From Serinicoccus sediminis (GTDB lineage: Bacteria; Actinomycetota; Actinomycetes; Actinomycetales; Dermatophilaceae): a DNA stretch of 64,000 nucleotides. The position numbers and the translations under genes are program-made. Positions 49,161 to 57,643 of the stretch are shown piece after piece. Location of the stretch: assembly GCF_004153545.1 (NCBI RefSeq), contig NZ_SDVA01000014.1, positions 1 through 64,000 of the forward strand, in the 5' to 3' direction. Positions within the stretch are counted from its first letter, which is position 1. Every line of letters starts with the position of its first letter. The notes beneath the pieces were generated by a model. It was not told where the DNA came from, did not search any database, and saw only the letters and a program-made list of their open reading frames with translations.

Positions 49161-49910
49161 ATGGCAGAGACCCAACTCGGTCTACTCGGAGGTTTCACGC
49201 TGGAGGTTGACGGCGTGGCGGTGGACCCGCCGGTGGGCACGCAGCACCTGCTGGCGTGCCTGGCCTTGCGCGGACCCGCACCGCGCCCCCACATCGGTGC
49301 GCTGCTGTGGCCGGATCTGTCGGAATCCCGCTCTCTCGCCTGCCTCCGGACGGTGCTCTGGCGGGTGAACAAGACGCTTCCGGGCGTGGTCTCCACGACG
49401 AGGTCCGACCTAGCACTCTCACGACAGGTGCAGCTGGACATCACTGATGTGACTCGCCTTGCCTCCCGCTACGCCCATCCTCCCCCGAGCACCTCGGGCG
49501 AGCCCGATGTCGAGCGGATCCTGACCAGCAGGGCGAGGCTGTGCTCAGGCCCGCTCCTCCCTGGCTGGTACGAGGACTGGGTGGTCGAGGAACGCGACCG
49601 GCTCGAGCAGCTGCGGCTGCACGCCCTAGAGTCCTGCGCGGTCTGGCTGCTCAAGGCGGGTGAGACGGAGCTCGCGCTGGAGCTGGCCCTGGAGGCCGTG
49701 CGCACCGAGCCGCTGCGAGAGAGCGCCGCCGGAACCCTCATCTCCGTGCACATCGCCGAGGGCAACATGTGGGAGGCGTTCCGCGAGTTCGAGAGCTATC
49801 GGCACAAGGTGCTCGCAGAGCTCGGGCTGCCGCCCTCGGGTCGCGTCAGCGGCCTCCTGCCCCCGGAGTGGCGGGCCGTGTACGAGAGTCCCATCCATCC
49901 GACCAGGTGA
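49161..49910 (+). CDS. SARP-type transcriptional activator (BTAD domain)
   Basis: A 249-residue regulator. Residues about 1-95 form an OmpR-like winged helix (GLLGGFTLEVDGVAVDPPVGTQHLLACLALRG, LLWPDLSESRSLACLRTVLWRVNK). The BTAD helical repeat region follows (CSGPLLPGWYEDWVVEERDRLEQLRLHALESCAVWLLKAGETELALELALEAVRTEPLRESAAGTLISVHIAEGNMWEAFREFESYR; given as consecutive helices). It is a stand-alone SARP without the ATPase or TPR parts of AfsR. In Streptomyces such genes often lie at the head of CIS clusters; here it is 193 bases before the LuxR gene and on the same strand. Confidence 0.9.
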   Translation: MAETQLGLLGGFTLEVDGVAVDPPVGTQHLLACLALRGPAPRPHIGALLWPDLSESRSLACLRTVLWRVNKTLPGVVSTTRSDLALSRQVQLDITDVTRLASRYAHPPPSTSGEPDVERILTSRARLCSGPLLPGWYEDWVVEERDRLEQLRLHALESCAVWLLKAGETELALELALEAVRTEPLRESAAGTLISVHIAEGNMWEAFREFESYRHKVLAELGLPPSGRVSGLLPPEWRAVYESPIHPTR

Positions 49911-50103
49911 CCGGCGAGGCAGTCGCGCGGGCACGTTGGCCGGCGAGGCTGTCGACGTGGTCGGCCGGGCGACCGCGCAACGTCGAACAGCCGGCTCCGA
50001 GGCCGCTGCCGGCGACCTGTGACGTCGTGGTGACGCCCGTGCGGGACGCTGCCCGTAAGCCTTGACGTCCGGGGCGGCCCGGACCGCACGGAGGGAGGTC
50101 ACG

Positions 50104-50736
50104 GTGGGCCAGGACATGATCACCCTGCGGATCGAGGCCAGTGATGCCCTGACCGAGATCGGCGCACGAGAGGTGCTCGGCCAGGTGCCGGACCTACAGG
50201 TGCTGACCGGCCCGCAGAACGGCATCCCCACAGACGTGGTCGTGGTGATCGTCGACACGGTGGACGAGGGTGCTCTAGAGCGGATCCGCCGCGCGCACGC
50301 CGTGGACCGGCGCCCCGTCGTGCTGATCGCCGGCGCCCTCGACCCCGACACGGTTCTCGGCGCCGTGGAGGCGGGAGCCCGGACCATCCTGCGCCGCCAG
50401 GACGCGTGTGCCGACACCGTCGCCGACGTGGTCCGCAGCGCGATGAGGGGCGAGGGGACCGTCCCCTGCGACGTGCTGGGACGGTTGCTAGACCAGGTCG
50501 GCCACCTGCAGGCCCAGGTGCTCGAGCCGATGGGCCTGCGCTTCAACGGGTTGAGCCGTCGCGAGACGGAGGTGCTGCGCCTGGTCGCCGAGGGCCTGGA
50601 GACCGCGGAGATCGCGCGGCGCCTCAACTACTCCCCGCGCACCATCAAGGGCGTGCTGCACGACGTGTCGGTGCGGCTCAACCTGCGCAACCGTGCCCAC
50701 GCCGTTGCCTACGCCATGCGCGAGGGCCTCATCTAG
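50104..50736 (+). CDS. LuxR-family regulator with atypical receiver
   Basis: A 210-residue protein. The N-terminal half has a receiver-like fold (ITLRIEASDALTEIGAREVL, VVVVIVDTVDEGALERI, AVEAGARTILRR), but the usual D-D pair at the first strand is missing and the phosphoacceptor region is displaced, so phosphorylation is doubtful. The C-terminal helix-turn-helix is LSRRETEVLRLVAEGLETAEIARRLNYSPRTIKGVLHDVSVRLNLRNRAHAVAYAM, a normal LuxR domain. The GTG at 50104 follows GGAGGGAGG; a longer frame exists upstream. It is 17 bases before the first structural gene, so it is part of the CIS operon and probably controls it. No partner kinase is present. Confidence 0.9.
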   Translation: MGQDMITLRIEASDALTEIGAREVLGQVPDLQVLTGPQNGIPTDVVVVIVDTVDEGALERIRRAHAVDRRPVVLIAGALDPDTVLGAVEAGARTILRRQDACADTVADVVRSAMRGEGTVPCDVLGRLLDQVGHLQAQVLEPMGLRFNGLSRRETEVLRLVAEGLETAEIARRLNYSPRTIKGVLHDVSVRLNLRNRAHAVAYAMREGLI

Positions 50737-50753
50737 AGGACGGAGGAGGCACC

Positions 50754-51386
50754 GTGATCCAGGACGTCGACGCCGCTCTTCGTTCCCTCCTGCTTCCGGG
50801 GGCCGAGGAGCACAGCGCGGAGGTCAGCTTCGAGGCACCCACCCGTGACTGGGGCGCCCGACGCTCGGGGCCGACCCTGGACGTCTACCTCTTCGACATC
50901 CGCGAGGACGTCGACCTGAGGTCGGTGGCCCGAGAACTAGTGCGTGCACCCGCCGCACAGGAGGGAGACGGTCCGGCCGACATGAGTGTCGGTCATCCGA
51001 CACCCACCGACGGGGGGCAGCAGGTCGCGGGACGGAAAGTCCCACCCCGCTTCTTCCGGCTCTCCTACCTGGTGACCGCCTGGACCACGCGCCCCGAGGA
51101 CGAGCACCGCATGCTGGCGGACGCACTGCGCACGCTGGTGGTGCTGGACGCCCTCCCCGCCTGGTCGCTGACGGACGGCCTCGCCGAGCAGCCCTACACC
51201 GTACGGCTCGAGGTCGCCCTGCCGGTCGCCGAGGACCGAACCGTCTCCGACCTGTGGACCGCCCTCGGTGGCGAGCTCAAGCCGTCCCTGGACCTGGTCG
51301 TCACGGCCCCCGTCGACGCCGCGCCCTCGACCTCCGTCGCGCCGCCGGCACGCCGTCGCGACCTGTCGACGATCCCGCACCGATGA
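50754..51386 (+). CDS. CIS terminator/cap protein, DUF4255 (Pvc16-like)
   Basis: A 210-residue protein with the DUF4255 domain, the cap that ends the contractile tail in eCIS particles. It opens IQDVDAALRSLLLPGAEEHSAEVSFEAPTRDWGARRSGPTLDVYLFDIRED, then has a variable loop and RFFRLSYLVTAWTTRPEDEHRMLADALRTLVVLDALP with the typical YLVTAW core. GTG start after GGAGGAGG; the stop overlaps the ATPase start (ATGA). Confidence 0.92.
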   Translation: MIQDVDAALRSLLLPGAEEHSAEVSFEAPTRDWGARRSGPTLDVYLFDIREDVDLRSVARELVRAPAAQEGDGPADMSVGHPTPTDGGQQVAGRKVPPRFFRLSYLVTAWTTRPEDEHRMLADALRTLVVLDALPAWSLTDGLAEQPYTVRLEVALPVAEDRTVSDLWTALGGELKPSLDLVVTAPVDAAPSTSVAPPARRRDLSTIPHR

Positions 51387-53464
51387 CCACCACGGCTCGG
51401 TCAGCACGGGGATCCACCGGCTCCCTCGCCCACCTGCTCGGCCGGGTCGCCCTGGTGGAGCTCGCGGTCCGGGAGGCCGTGGCGCGGCGCGGCATCTCCG
51501 ACCCCGACCCGGTTGACCCGACCCGCGGCGTCTACCTCTCCGACGCCTACCTGGCCTGGCTGTTGGACCGCGACGTGCAGAGCCCTGCTGCCTCCAGCAC
51601 CGAGGCGGATTCCCGCCGGCAACGGCTCGACGCCGACGCCGACGCCGCCGAGGCCGCGGGCGCGGACCTGCGGCTTCGCCGGTTGTGCCGCTCCTGCGGG
51701 CTGGACGCTCTGGAGGAGGAGCTGCTGGTCGTGGCGGCCGCCCCGATGCTGGACCGCCGTTTCGGCCAGTTCTACGGCTACCTCAACGACGACGTCACCC
51801 GTCGCTGGGCGACCGTGGCGCTGGCGGTGGAGCTGGCCGGTGGCGCCGGCCCGGGCGACCCCCGGCAGTGGCTCCGGCTGACGCCGGGCTCCCGGCTCAG
51901 GAGCACCGGACTGCTCGAGGTGGGAGACCCGGACGACCCGTTGCCCACGCAGTGCCTGCGGGTCCCCCAGCGCGTGATCGCCCACCTGCTGGGCGACGAC
52001 TCGCCCGACCCGACGCTGGCGGCGCACCTCGATCCCTCCCCTCCGCTTCCGGTCGGCGACCCCGGCCTTCGGCACACCGTGCCCCGCAACCTCGTCCTGC
52101 TTCAGCAACCGGGTACCGACGCGGCCTCGGCCGCGGCGACGTGGTTGACCGGGCACGGGTCCCCGGCCCTGGTCCTGAGGCTGCCACGCGCGCCCTCGGG
52201 CGACCAGGGTGTTGAGCTGGTGGACCTGCTGCGCCGTGAGCGTCTGCTGACCGGCCGCCCGGTCGTGCTGGGGCCGGTCGAGGAGCTGCTGCGGCTAGAC
52301 AGCGGTGCGGTCGCGGTGCGCAGGTTGCTCGGGGCCGCCGCTCCCCCCACGGTCCTGTGGGCCGAAGGTCCGGTGGACGCCACCGTCCTGCCCGCCGAGC
52401 TGGAGTTCCGCCAGCTGGCCGTTCCGCCGGCCGAGCACCGTCTGTCCGTCTGGCGGTCCTCGGGGCTGGGAGACCATGTGCCGGACGCCGATCTGCTGGC
52501 CCTGGCGGAGCAGTACCGGGTCGGCGCGGCCCGCATCCGCCGGGCGGTCGCGACCGCCGGGGCGACCCGCCCAGGACGGGTGCCCGACCGTCCCGCCCTG
52601 GAGGACGGACTCCGGGCGGGGGACGGGGCAGCGCTCCAGCAACTGGCGCGGCGGGTCAGGCCGGCGCGCAGCTGGGCCGACCTCGTCCTGCCACCGGCCA
52701 CCGTGACCGAGCTGCACGAGCTTGTCGGGGCCGTCCGCCACCGGGACGAGCTTGCCGATGCGTGGGGGCTGGCCCGGGCCGGCACGGCCCGCGGTGTCAC
52801 CGCCCTGTTCGCCGGGCCGTCCGGCACCGGCAAGACGCTGGCTGCCGAGGTCCTCACCCACGAGGTCGGCGGGGACCTGTACACGGTCGACCTGGCACGG
52901 GTCGTGGACAAGTACGTCGGGGAGACGGAGAAGAACCTCGACCGGGTACTTCGCGCCGCCGACGGCGTCACGGGCGTGCTCTTCTTCGACGAGGCCGACG
53001 CCCTCTTCGGTCGACGTGGCGAGGTGACCTCCGGACAGGACCGCTACGCCAACCTCGAGGTGTCCTACCTGTTGCAGCGCGTGGAGACGCTGGGCGCCGT
53101 GGTGCTGCTGTCCACCAACCTCCGGTCCCAGATCGACGAGGCGTTCATCCGACGGGTGGACGCGGTCGTGGAGTTCCCCCAGCCGGACCGGTCCGCGAGG
53201 GAGGCGATCTGGCGGCGCCATGTGCGGCTGCTGCCGCTCGATGACGACGTAGACCTGGACCGCTGCGCGGCGACGTTCGAGCTGGCGGGGGGAAACATCC
53301 GCAACGCGGTAGCGGCGGCCGCGTGCCTGGCGGCCGAGGAGGGGCGCCCCGTGCGGATGTCCGACCTGCTCCGCGGAGTGGAGCGCGAGTTCGCCAAGCT
53401 CGGTCGGTTGCGCACGTCCGCGGAGTTCGGCCGACCTCCGCGCACTACAGGGGGTGGCCGGTGA
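51383..53464 (+). CDS. AAA+ ATPase of the CIS (Pvc15-like)
   Basis: A 693-residue ATPase present in most eCIS clusters; its role (assembly, effector loading or release) is not settled. The N-terminal 450 residues form helical and degenerate ATPase-like regions. The C-terminal AAA+ domain has Walker A GPSGTGKT at 478-485, Walker B LFFDEADALFGRRG with Asp536-Glu537, VVLLSTNLRSQIDEAFIRRVDAVVEFPQP with the sensor and arginine finger, and a final helical lid. It overlaps the DUF4255 gene by four bases and the next gene by four. Confidence 0.94.
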   Translation: MTTTARSARGSTGSLAHLLGRVALVELAVREAVARRGISDPDPVDPTRGVYLSDAYLAWLLDRDVQSPAASSTEADSRRQRLDADADAAEAAGADLRLRRLCRSCGLDALEEELLVVAAAPMLDRRFGQFYGYLNDDVTRRWATVALAVELAGGAGPGDPRQWLRLTPGSRLRSTGLLEVGDPDDPLPTQCLRVPQRVIAHLLGDDSPDPTLAAHLDPSPPLPVGDPGLRHTVPRNLVLLQQPGTDAASAAATWLTGHGSPALVLRLPRAPSGDQGVELVDLLRRERLLTGRPVVLGPVEELLRLDSGAVAVRRLLGAAAPPTVLWAEGPVDATVLPAELEFRQLAVPPAEHRLSVWRSSGLGDHVPDADLLALAEQYRVGAARIRRAVATAGATRPGRVPDRPALEDGLRAGDGAALQQLARRVRPARSWADLVLPPATVTELHELVGAVRHRDELADAWGLARAGTARGVTALFAGPSGTGKTLAAEVLTHEVGGDLYTVDLARVVDKYVGETEKNLDRVLRAADGVTGVLFFDEADALFGRRGEVTSGQDRYANLEVSYLLQRVETLGAVVLLSTNLRSQIDEAFIRRVDAVVEFPQPDRSAREAIWRRHVRLLPLDDDVDLDRCAATFELAGGNIRNAVAAAACLAAEEGRPVRMSDLLRGVEREFAKLGRLRTSAEFGRPPRTTGGGR

Positions 53465-54882
53465 AGGTCTGCCCGCTCGGCCACGAGAACAACGACGACG
53501 CCGTGACCTGTCGCGTCTGCCTCCGGCGGCTGCCCAGCGGTCCCCTCAGGCTGAGTCTGGCCTGGAGCGGGGCCTCGCCGGTGGCCCTGCCCGCGGGGAC
53601 CACCACCGTGGTGACCCTGGGCCTGACCCAGGCCGGCGGGGCGGCGATGCCGATGGCGACGACGGTGTCCGGCCCGGCGGCGGACTGGGCCTCGACCTCG
53701 TCAGTGACGACCGCTCCGGGACAGACTGTCCAGGTGGCCGTCGAGCTCGAGGTGCCCGCCCAGGCAGCTGACGGGTCGAGCGAACTGTTCGTGACGGTCC
53801 GTCCGCTCGACCAGGATCAGCCCTCGGCCGAGACGGTGCTGCCGGTCAGGGTGGAGGCCGCGGAGCAGCCTGCCCGCCGGGAGCATCCGCGCGAGACGGG
53901 ACGGGGCCTGCCCCTGCCCGCCTGGATGCACCGGCGGGTCACCGGACCGCGCACCGACGGTCCCCAGGCCCCGGGACCGTCGGAGCAGACCCAGCCGGTG
54001 CCCCGGCCCCCGTGGTCGGACCGGTCGGCCCCAGAACCACCGGAGCAGACCCAGCTGATGCCCCGGCCCCGGCGACCGGGCCAGCCGCCCCCGGAACCAC
54101 CGACCGGCCGACCCGCCCCCCAGCAGGACCGCGACCGGCTGGGCGGTGGCCGCCGCAGGGGTCGTCGGGACGTGGGCGTCGCGGCGGCCGTCGTGACTAC
54201 CCTCCTAGTGGCCCTGGCCCTGGTCCTGTGGCAGGCCATCGGTCGCGAGCTCAGCCCCCGAGCGGCGCTCGAGCTGTCGGAGGAGGAGGCCCTCGAGCAC
54301 CTCACCGAGGTGCTCGAAGGTGACCGCGCAGAGCTGGAGAGGTTCCGTTCCACCGCGGGCGCCGTGGCTCTGCAGCTCAGCGGCAAGTGCCCCCAGCTCA
54401 CCAGGGTCGACCTCACCGGTCCTGGCGGGCTGGGGCGTCCGGACGGACATGAGGAGTCCTACGAGGACGGCGTGGGCTACGCAGGCATCCTCGCCTTCCA
54501 CCTCGGTCTGGAGGAGGCGTGGGGCAGCGCCATCCTGGCCACCGCGACCAGTCGCGACGGACCTCCCTGCGCGGACGAGCTGCGGTGGCTCACCCTGCAC
54601 GTGCCCGACGACGGCCCGCTCGGTTCGCTCGAGGAGGGGGTGTGCGAGTGCGCCCGCAGCGGCGTGCCCGGCGGCGAGTGCGGGGCCCGCGCCTCCGACG
54701 GCTCCACGGCCTTCTGGTCGGGCGATGACGTCCGGGCCTCCTGCGCCTCCCTGCTCGGCAGCCCGTCCGGCGCTCCCCCGCCCGACGGAACCGCGCCACG
54801 CCCATCCGTGCGGGCAGAGTCGTCTGCCCCCAGGGTCGCCCCTGCGCCCCTGTCACGCCGTGGGGGTGACACGTCAGGCTGA
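53461..54882 (+). CDS. Zinc-ribbon single-pass membrane protein of the CIS cluster
   Basis: A 473-residue protein of unusual design. Residues 1-25 form a zinc ribbon (C4, H8, C17, C20 in VCPLGHENNDDAVTCRVC). Residues about 28-140 look like an Ig/FnIII-like beta domain (TTVVTLGLTQAGGAAMPMAT). Residues about 145-230 are Pro/Arg-rich and probably disordered. A single membrane helix VGVAAAVVTTLLVALALVLW begins at 238, and about 210 residues with eight cysteines lie outside. The arrangement suggests the N-terminal part meets the cytoplasmic CIS and the C-terminal part samples the outside. A membrane adaptor comparable in role to Streptomyces CisA is plausible but not shown. GTG start overlapping the ATPase stop. 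Confidence 0.85.
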   Translation: MKVCPLGHENNDDAVTCRVCLRRLPSGPLRLSLAWSGASPVALPAGTTTVVTLGLTQAGGAAMPMATTVSGPAADWASTSSVTTAPGQTVQVAVELEVPAQAADGSSELFVTVRPLDQDQPSAETVLPVRVEAAEQPARREHPRETGRGLPLPAWMHRRVTGPRTDGPQAPGPSEQTQPVPRPPWSDRSAPEPPEQTQLMPRPRRPGQPPPEPPTGRPAPQQDRDRLGGGRRRGRRDVGVAAAVVTTLLVALALVLWQAIGRELSPRAALELSEEEALEHLTEVLEGDRAELERFRSTAGAVALQLSGKCPQLTRVDLTGPGGLGRPDGHEESYEDGVGYAGILAFHLGLEEAWGSAILATATSRDGPPCADELRWLTLHVPDDGPLGSLEEGVCECARSGVPGGECGARASDGSTAFWSGDDVRASCASLLGSPSGAPPPDGTAPRPSVRAESSAPRVAPAPLSRRGGDTSG

Positions 54883-54921
54883 TCAGCAAGAGTGCCCGCA
54901 GATCACGTGAGGAGGACTCGC

Positions 54922-55401
54922 ATGCACGCGTCGACGACGCTCGTCCGCCCCCAGGGGAGCAGTGCCCCGGTCCACCGGTCGGCCCAGCTGTCCGCCGGGC
55001 ACCGCCACGGAAGCGTGCTGGACCCGCGTGGCCGGCACAGTCCGCTACCCCGTCCACCGGCGCAACCCGGCATGTTCGACGACCTGCTGGGCACGGCCGG
55101 CCCCGGGCTGCTGGGTGCCGCGTCCTCCCTCTTGTCCGGAGACACCGGCGGTGCGCTGGAGCAGGTGCGAGAGACTGGGGGGCCGGCGCTGTCCGGGCTC
55201 GCCCAGCAGGGCGTGGGAGCCCTGGGCAGCGCGATCGGTGGGTCCGTGGGCGGTGCCGTGTCGTCGCTGGGCGGGGCGGTCGGCCAGGGCGTCGGAGACG
55301 TGGTCTCCGGCCGGTCCTCCGTCGGCGGGGCCGTCGGAGGAGTCGGCTCGGCCGCCCAGCCGGCCCTGCTCAGCCTGCTCATGTCGCTGCTCAACCGCTG
55401 A
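54922..55401 (+). CDS. Glycine-zipper protein inside the CIS cluster
   Basis: A 159-residue protein with no family I recognise. Residues 1-50 are basic, His/Pro/Ser-rich and probably disordered. Residues about 51-150 are highly Gly/Ala/Ser/Val-rich with many GxxxG-like steps (LGSAIGGSVGGAVSSLGGAV, VGGAVGGVGSAA), ending in LLSLLMSLLNR. Such zippers can insert in membranes or oligomerise, so a membrane-damaging effector or a filament component is possible. ATG at 54922 with GAGGAGG; MFDDLLGTAG at residue 51 is another start. It lies between the membrane protein and the DUF4157 protein. Confidence 0.8.
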   Translation: MHASTTLVRPQGSSAPVHRSAQLSAGHRHGSVLDPRGRHSPLPRPPAQPGMFDDLLGTAGPGLLGAASSLLSGDTGGALEQVRETGGPALSGLAQQGVGALGSAIGGSVGGAVSSLGGAVGQGVGDVVSGRSSVGGAVGGVGSAAQPALLSLLMSLLNR

Positions 55402-55416
55402 CGGACGGGGCCGCCC

Positions 55417-55923
55417 GTGCCGACGGTCCTGCCGGCGACGACGCCAGCCCACCGGGTGCCGTCGGCCGCCCGGTCCGGCCGCGTCCGTCCGACGAGACCA
55501 CCGGTCCTGGGCAATCGACGGACCGGGCCGCTCCTTCAGGCGGTACACCGTCGGGCGGGACCCGGGCCCTCCCTCGGAGAGCTGGGGCGGCAGCCGGACT
55601 CCTCGGTGCGGGCGGTGCTGCAGGCCGGCCTGGGACGGGACCTGGGCGACGTTCGCGTGCACGGCGGGCCTGCTGCCCGCAGGGCGCTCGACGCGGCGGA
55701 CGCCGATGCCCTCACCGCAGAGGGTCACGTCACGGTCCGCCCCGAGCATGACCACGCCACCACCACGGGAGGCCGGGTGCTGCTGCTGCACGAGCTGGTG
55801 CACGTCCTGCAGCAGCGGGACGACCCGGACCTGTGCGGCGAGCGGGAGCCGCCCGCCCACCTCGAGGAGCAGGCCCGGGCGGTGGCAGTGGCGCTCGGCA
55901 CGGGTGCCGCTGCCCCTTCGTGA
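55417..55923 (+). CDS. DUF4157 protein of the CIS cluster
   Basis: A 168-residue protein with the eCIS-associated DUF4157 domain, a putative zinc metallopeptidase-like fold often fused to or placed next to CIS cargo. The domain runs from about residue 50 (GPSLGELGRQPDSSVRAVLQAGLGRDLGDVRVHGGPAARRALDAADADALTAEGHV; the LGDVRVH block is typical) to LLLHELVHVLQQ, with the HELVH motif at 125-129 and Glu150-region residues for a third ligand. The N-terminal 50 residues are basic and disordered. GTG start without a strong ribosome site, 15 bases after the previous gene. Confidence 0.88.
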   Translation: MPTVLPATTPAHRVPSAARSGRVRPTRPPVLGNRRTGPLLQAVHRRAGPGPSLGELGRQPDSSVRAVLQAGLGRDLGDVRVHGGPAARRALDAADADALTAEGHVTVRPEHDHATTTGGRVLLLHELVHVLQQRDDPDLCGEREPPAHLEEQARAVAVALGTGAAAPS

Positions 55924-56023
55924 GCCGCAGGCTGCCCCCGCGGCTGCCCGCCCGACCGTTCCTGCGTCCGCGGTCAGACGCCAGCCTGGGAACATCGCCC
56001 ATCACATCAGGAGCCTGATCGGT

Positions 56024-57631
56024 ATGCCGGACTACAGCACGAGGGCCCCTGGGGTCTACCTCGAAGAGGTCTCCGGGGTACGTCCTATCAGCGGCGTGGG
56101 CACCGCCCTGCCGGCGTTCCTGGGCCTGGCCCCTAAAGGGCCGACGGTGCCGACCTACGTCGCCAACTGGACCCAGTTCGAGGAGATGTTCGGCGGCATC
56201 CAGCCCGGCCTGAGCCTGGGCCGGGCCGTCTATTCCTACATCGCCAACGGCGGCTCCGGCACCATGGTCGTGCGCACCGGCGGCGAGGACGAGATCGGCC
56301 CAGCAGCGGCGCGCGCCGTCCTGTCCGACGGCTCCGGGGGACAGGCCCTCATAATGACCGCCCGGCAGCCGGGCGAGGCCGGCAACGCGATCCGGGTCGA
56401 GGTGTCCGGCGGTCCTGCCCCCGAGGAGACGTCGGAGCCGGCCCCTCACGACGCGGGCGGTGACGAGGACACCCAAGACACCGAGGACGTCCCGGGCCCG
56501 TCGTCGCCTAACGTCGACGCCCCTTTCGACATGACCGTGACCGGCCCCGGCGGGACGGCGGAGCACTACACCGGTGTGACCGCAGAGTCGCTGCTGCAGC
56601 AGCTGCAGACCTCGGCGCTGGTGGCCGTGTCAGCACCGGAGGGCCGCCCGGTGGGGCGCCCCTCGGACAGCTCCACAACCCTCCAGGGCGGTTCGTCCGG
56701 CACCGAGGTCGGCGCCGACGCCTTCATCGGTGACGCCGAGGCCCGCACCGGTCTGGCCGGGCTGGTGACCGAGGACGAGGTCACCATGGTGGCGGCCCCG
56801 GACCTGGTCACGGCCCTCGCGGCGGGATCCATGACGAAGACAGCGGTGACCGCCGTCCAGCGGGCGATGATCGAGCACTGCGAGGCGCTGCACGACCGGA
56901 TGGCCATCATCGACCCCCCGCTCTTCGTGGAGGGCAGCTCGGCCGAGACCCCGATGACCACCCAACAGTACCTGGAGTGGCGCGATGGGCTGCCCTCCTC
57001 GAAGTTCGCCGCCACCTACTGCCCCTGGGTCACCGTCCTCGACCTGGCGAGCGGCCAGGAGGTGGCGGAACCGCCGAGCGGCTTCGTGGCCGGCGTGTGG
57101 GCCCGCAACGACGCCGAGCACGGCGTCGCCTCCGCGCCCTCTGGGCGGCTGCGCAACACGTTGAGCCTGACCCGTCAGTTCACCGACGCCGATCAGGGTC
57201 GGCTGAATCCCCGTGGCGTCAACTGCCTGCGGGTGTTCCGTGGGCAGGGGCCGGTCGTCTACGGCGTGCGCACGCTGTCCGACGACACCGAGTGGCGCTA
57301 TCTCAACGTGCGCCGACTCTTCAACTACATCGAGGAGTCGGTCATGGAGGGCACCCAGTTCGCCGTCTTCGCCCCGAACGACACCGACCTGTGGGCCCGG
57401 CTGCGTCGCTCGGTCTCTGCCTTCCTGCTGACCCTCTGGCGCGACGGAGCGCTGGTCGGCACCACACCGGAGGAGGCGTTCTACGTCAGGTGCGACGCGG
57501 AGACCAACCCGCGCGACCTCATCGACCAGGGCGTCGTCACCGTCGAGATCGGCGCGGCCCCCGTCAAGCCGGCCGAGTTCGTGGTCATTCGGGTCCGACA
57601 GTCCAGCGACGGCTCCGCCGTCAGCGAGTGA
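56024..57631 (+). CDS. CIS contractile sheath protein
   Basis: A 535-residue phage-tail-sheath-family protein, the contractile outer layer of the particle. It begins PDYSTRAPGVYLEEVSGVRPISGVGTALPAFLGLAPKGP and ends with the conserved subtilisin-like core: LNPRGVNCLRVFRGQGPVVYGVRTLSDDTEWRYLNVRRLFNYIEESVMEGTQFAVFAPND and CDAETNPRDLIDQGVVTVEIGAAPVKPAEFVVIRV. Residues about 131-168 are an acidic, Pro/Ser-rich insertion (APEETSEPAPHDAGGDEDTQ and following) that should project from the surface. ATG at 56024 with AGGAG upstream. Only one sheath gene is in the window. Confidence 0.96.
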   Translation: MPDYSTRAPGVYLEEVSGVRPISGVGTALPAFLGLAPKGPTVPTYVANWTQFEEMFGGIQPGLSLGRAVYSYIANGGSGTMVVRTGGEDEIGPAAARAVLSDGSGGQALIMTARQPGEAGNAIRVEVSGGPAPEETSEPAPHDAGGDEDTQDTEDVPGPSSPNVDAPFDMTVTGPGGTAEHYTGVTAESLLQQLQTSALVAVSAPEGRPVGRPSDSSTTLQGGSSGTEVGADAFIGDAEARTGLAGLVTEDEVTMVAAPDLVTALAAGSMTKTAVTAVQRAMIEHCEALHDRMAIIDPPLFVEGSSAETPMTTQQYLEWRDGLPSSKFAATYCPWVTVLDLASGQEVAEPPSGFVAGVWARNDAEHGVASAPSGRLRNTLSLTRQFTDADQGRLNPRGVNCLRVFRGQGPVVYGVRTLSDDTEWRYLNVRRLFNYIEESVMEGTQFAVFAPNDTDLWARLRRSVSAFLLTLWRDGALVGTTPEEAFYVRCDAETNPRDLIDQGVVTVEIGAAPVKPAEFVVIRVRQSSDGSAVSE

Positions 57632-57643
57632 GGAGTGCACGTC

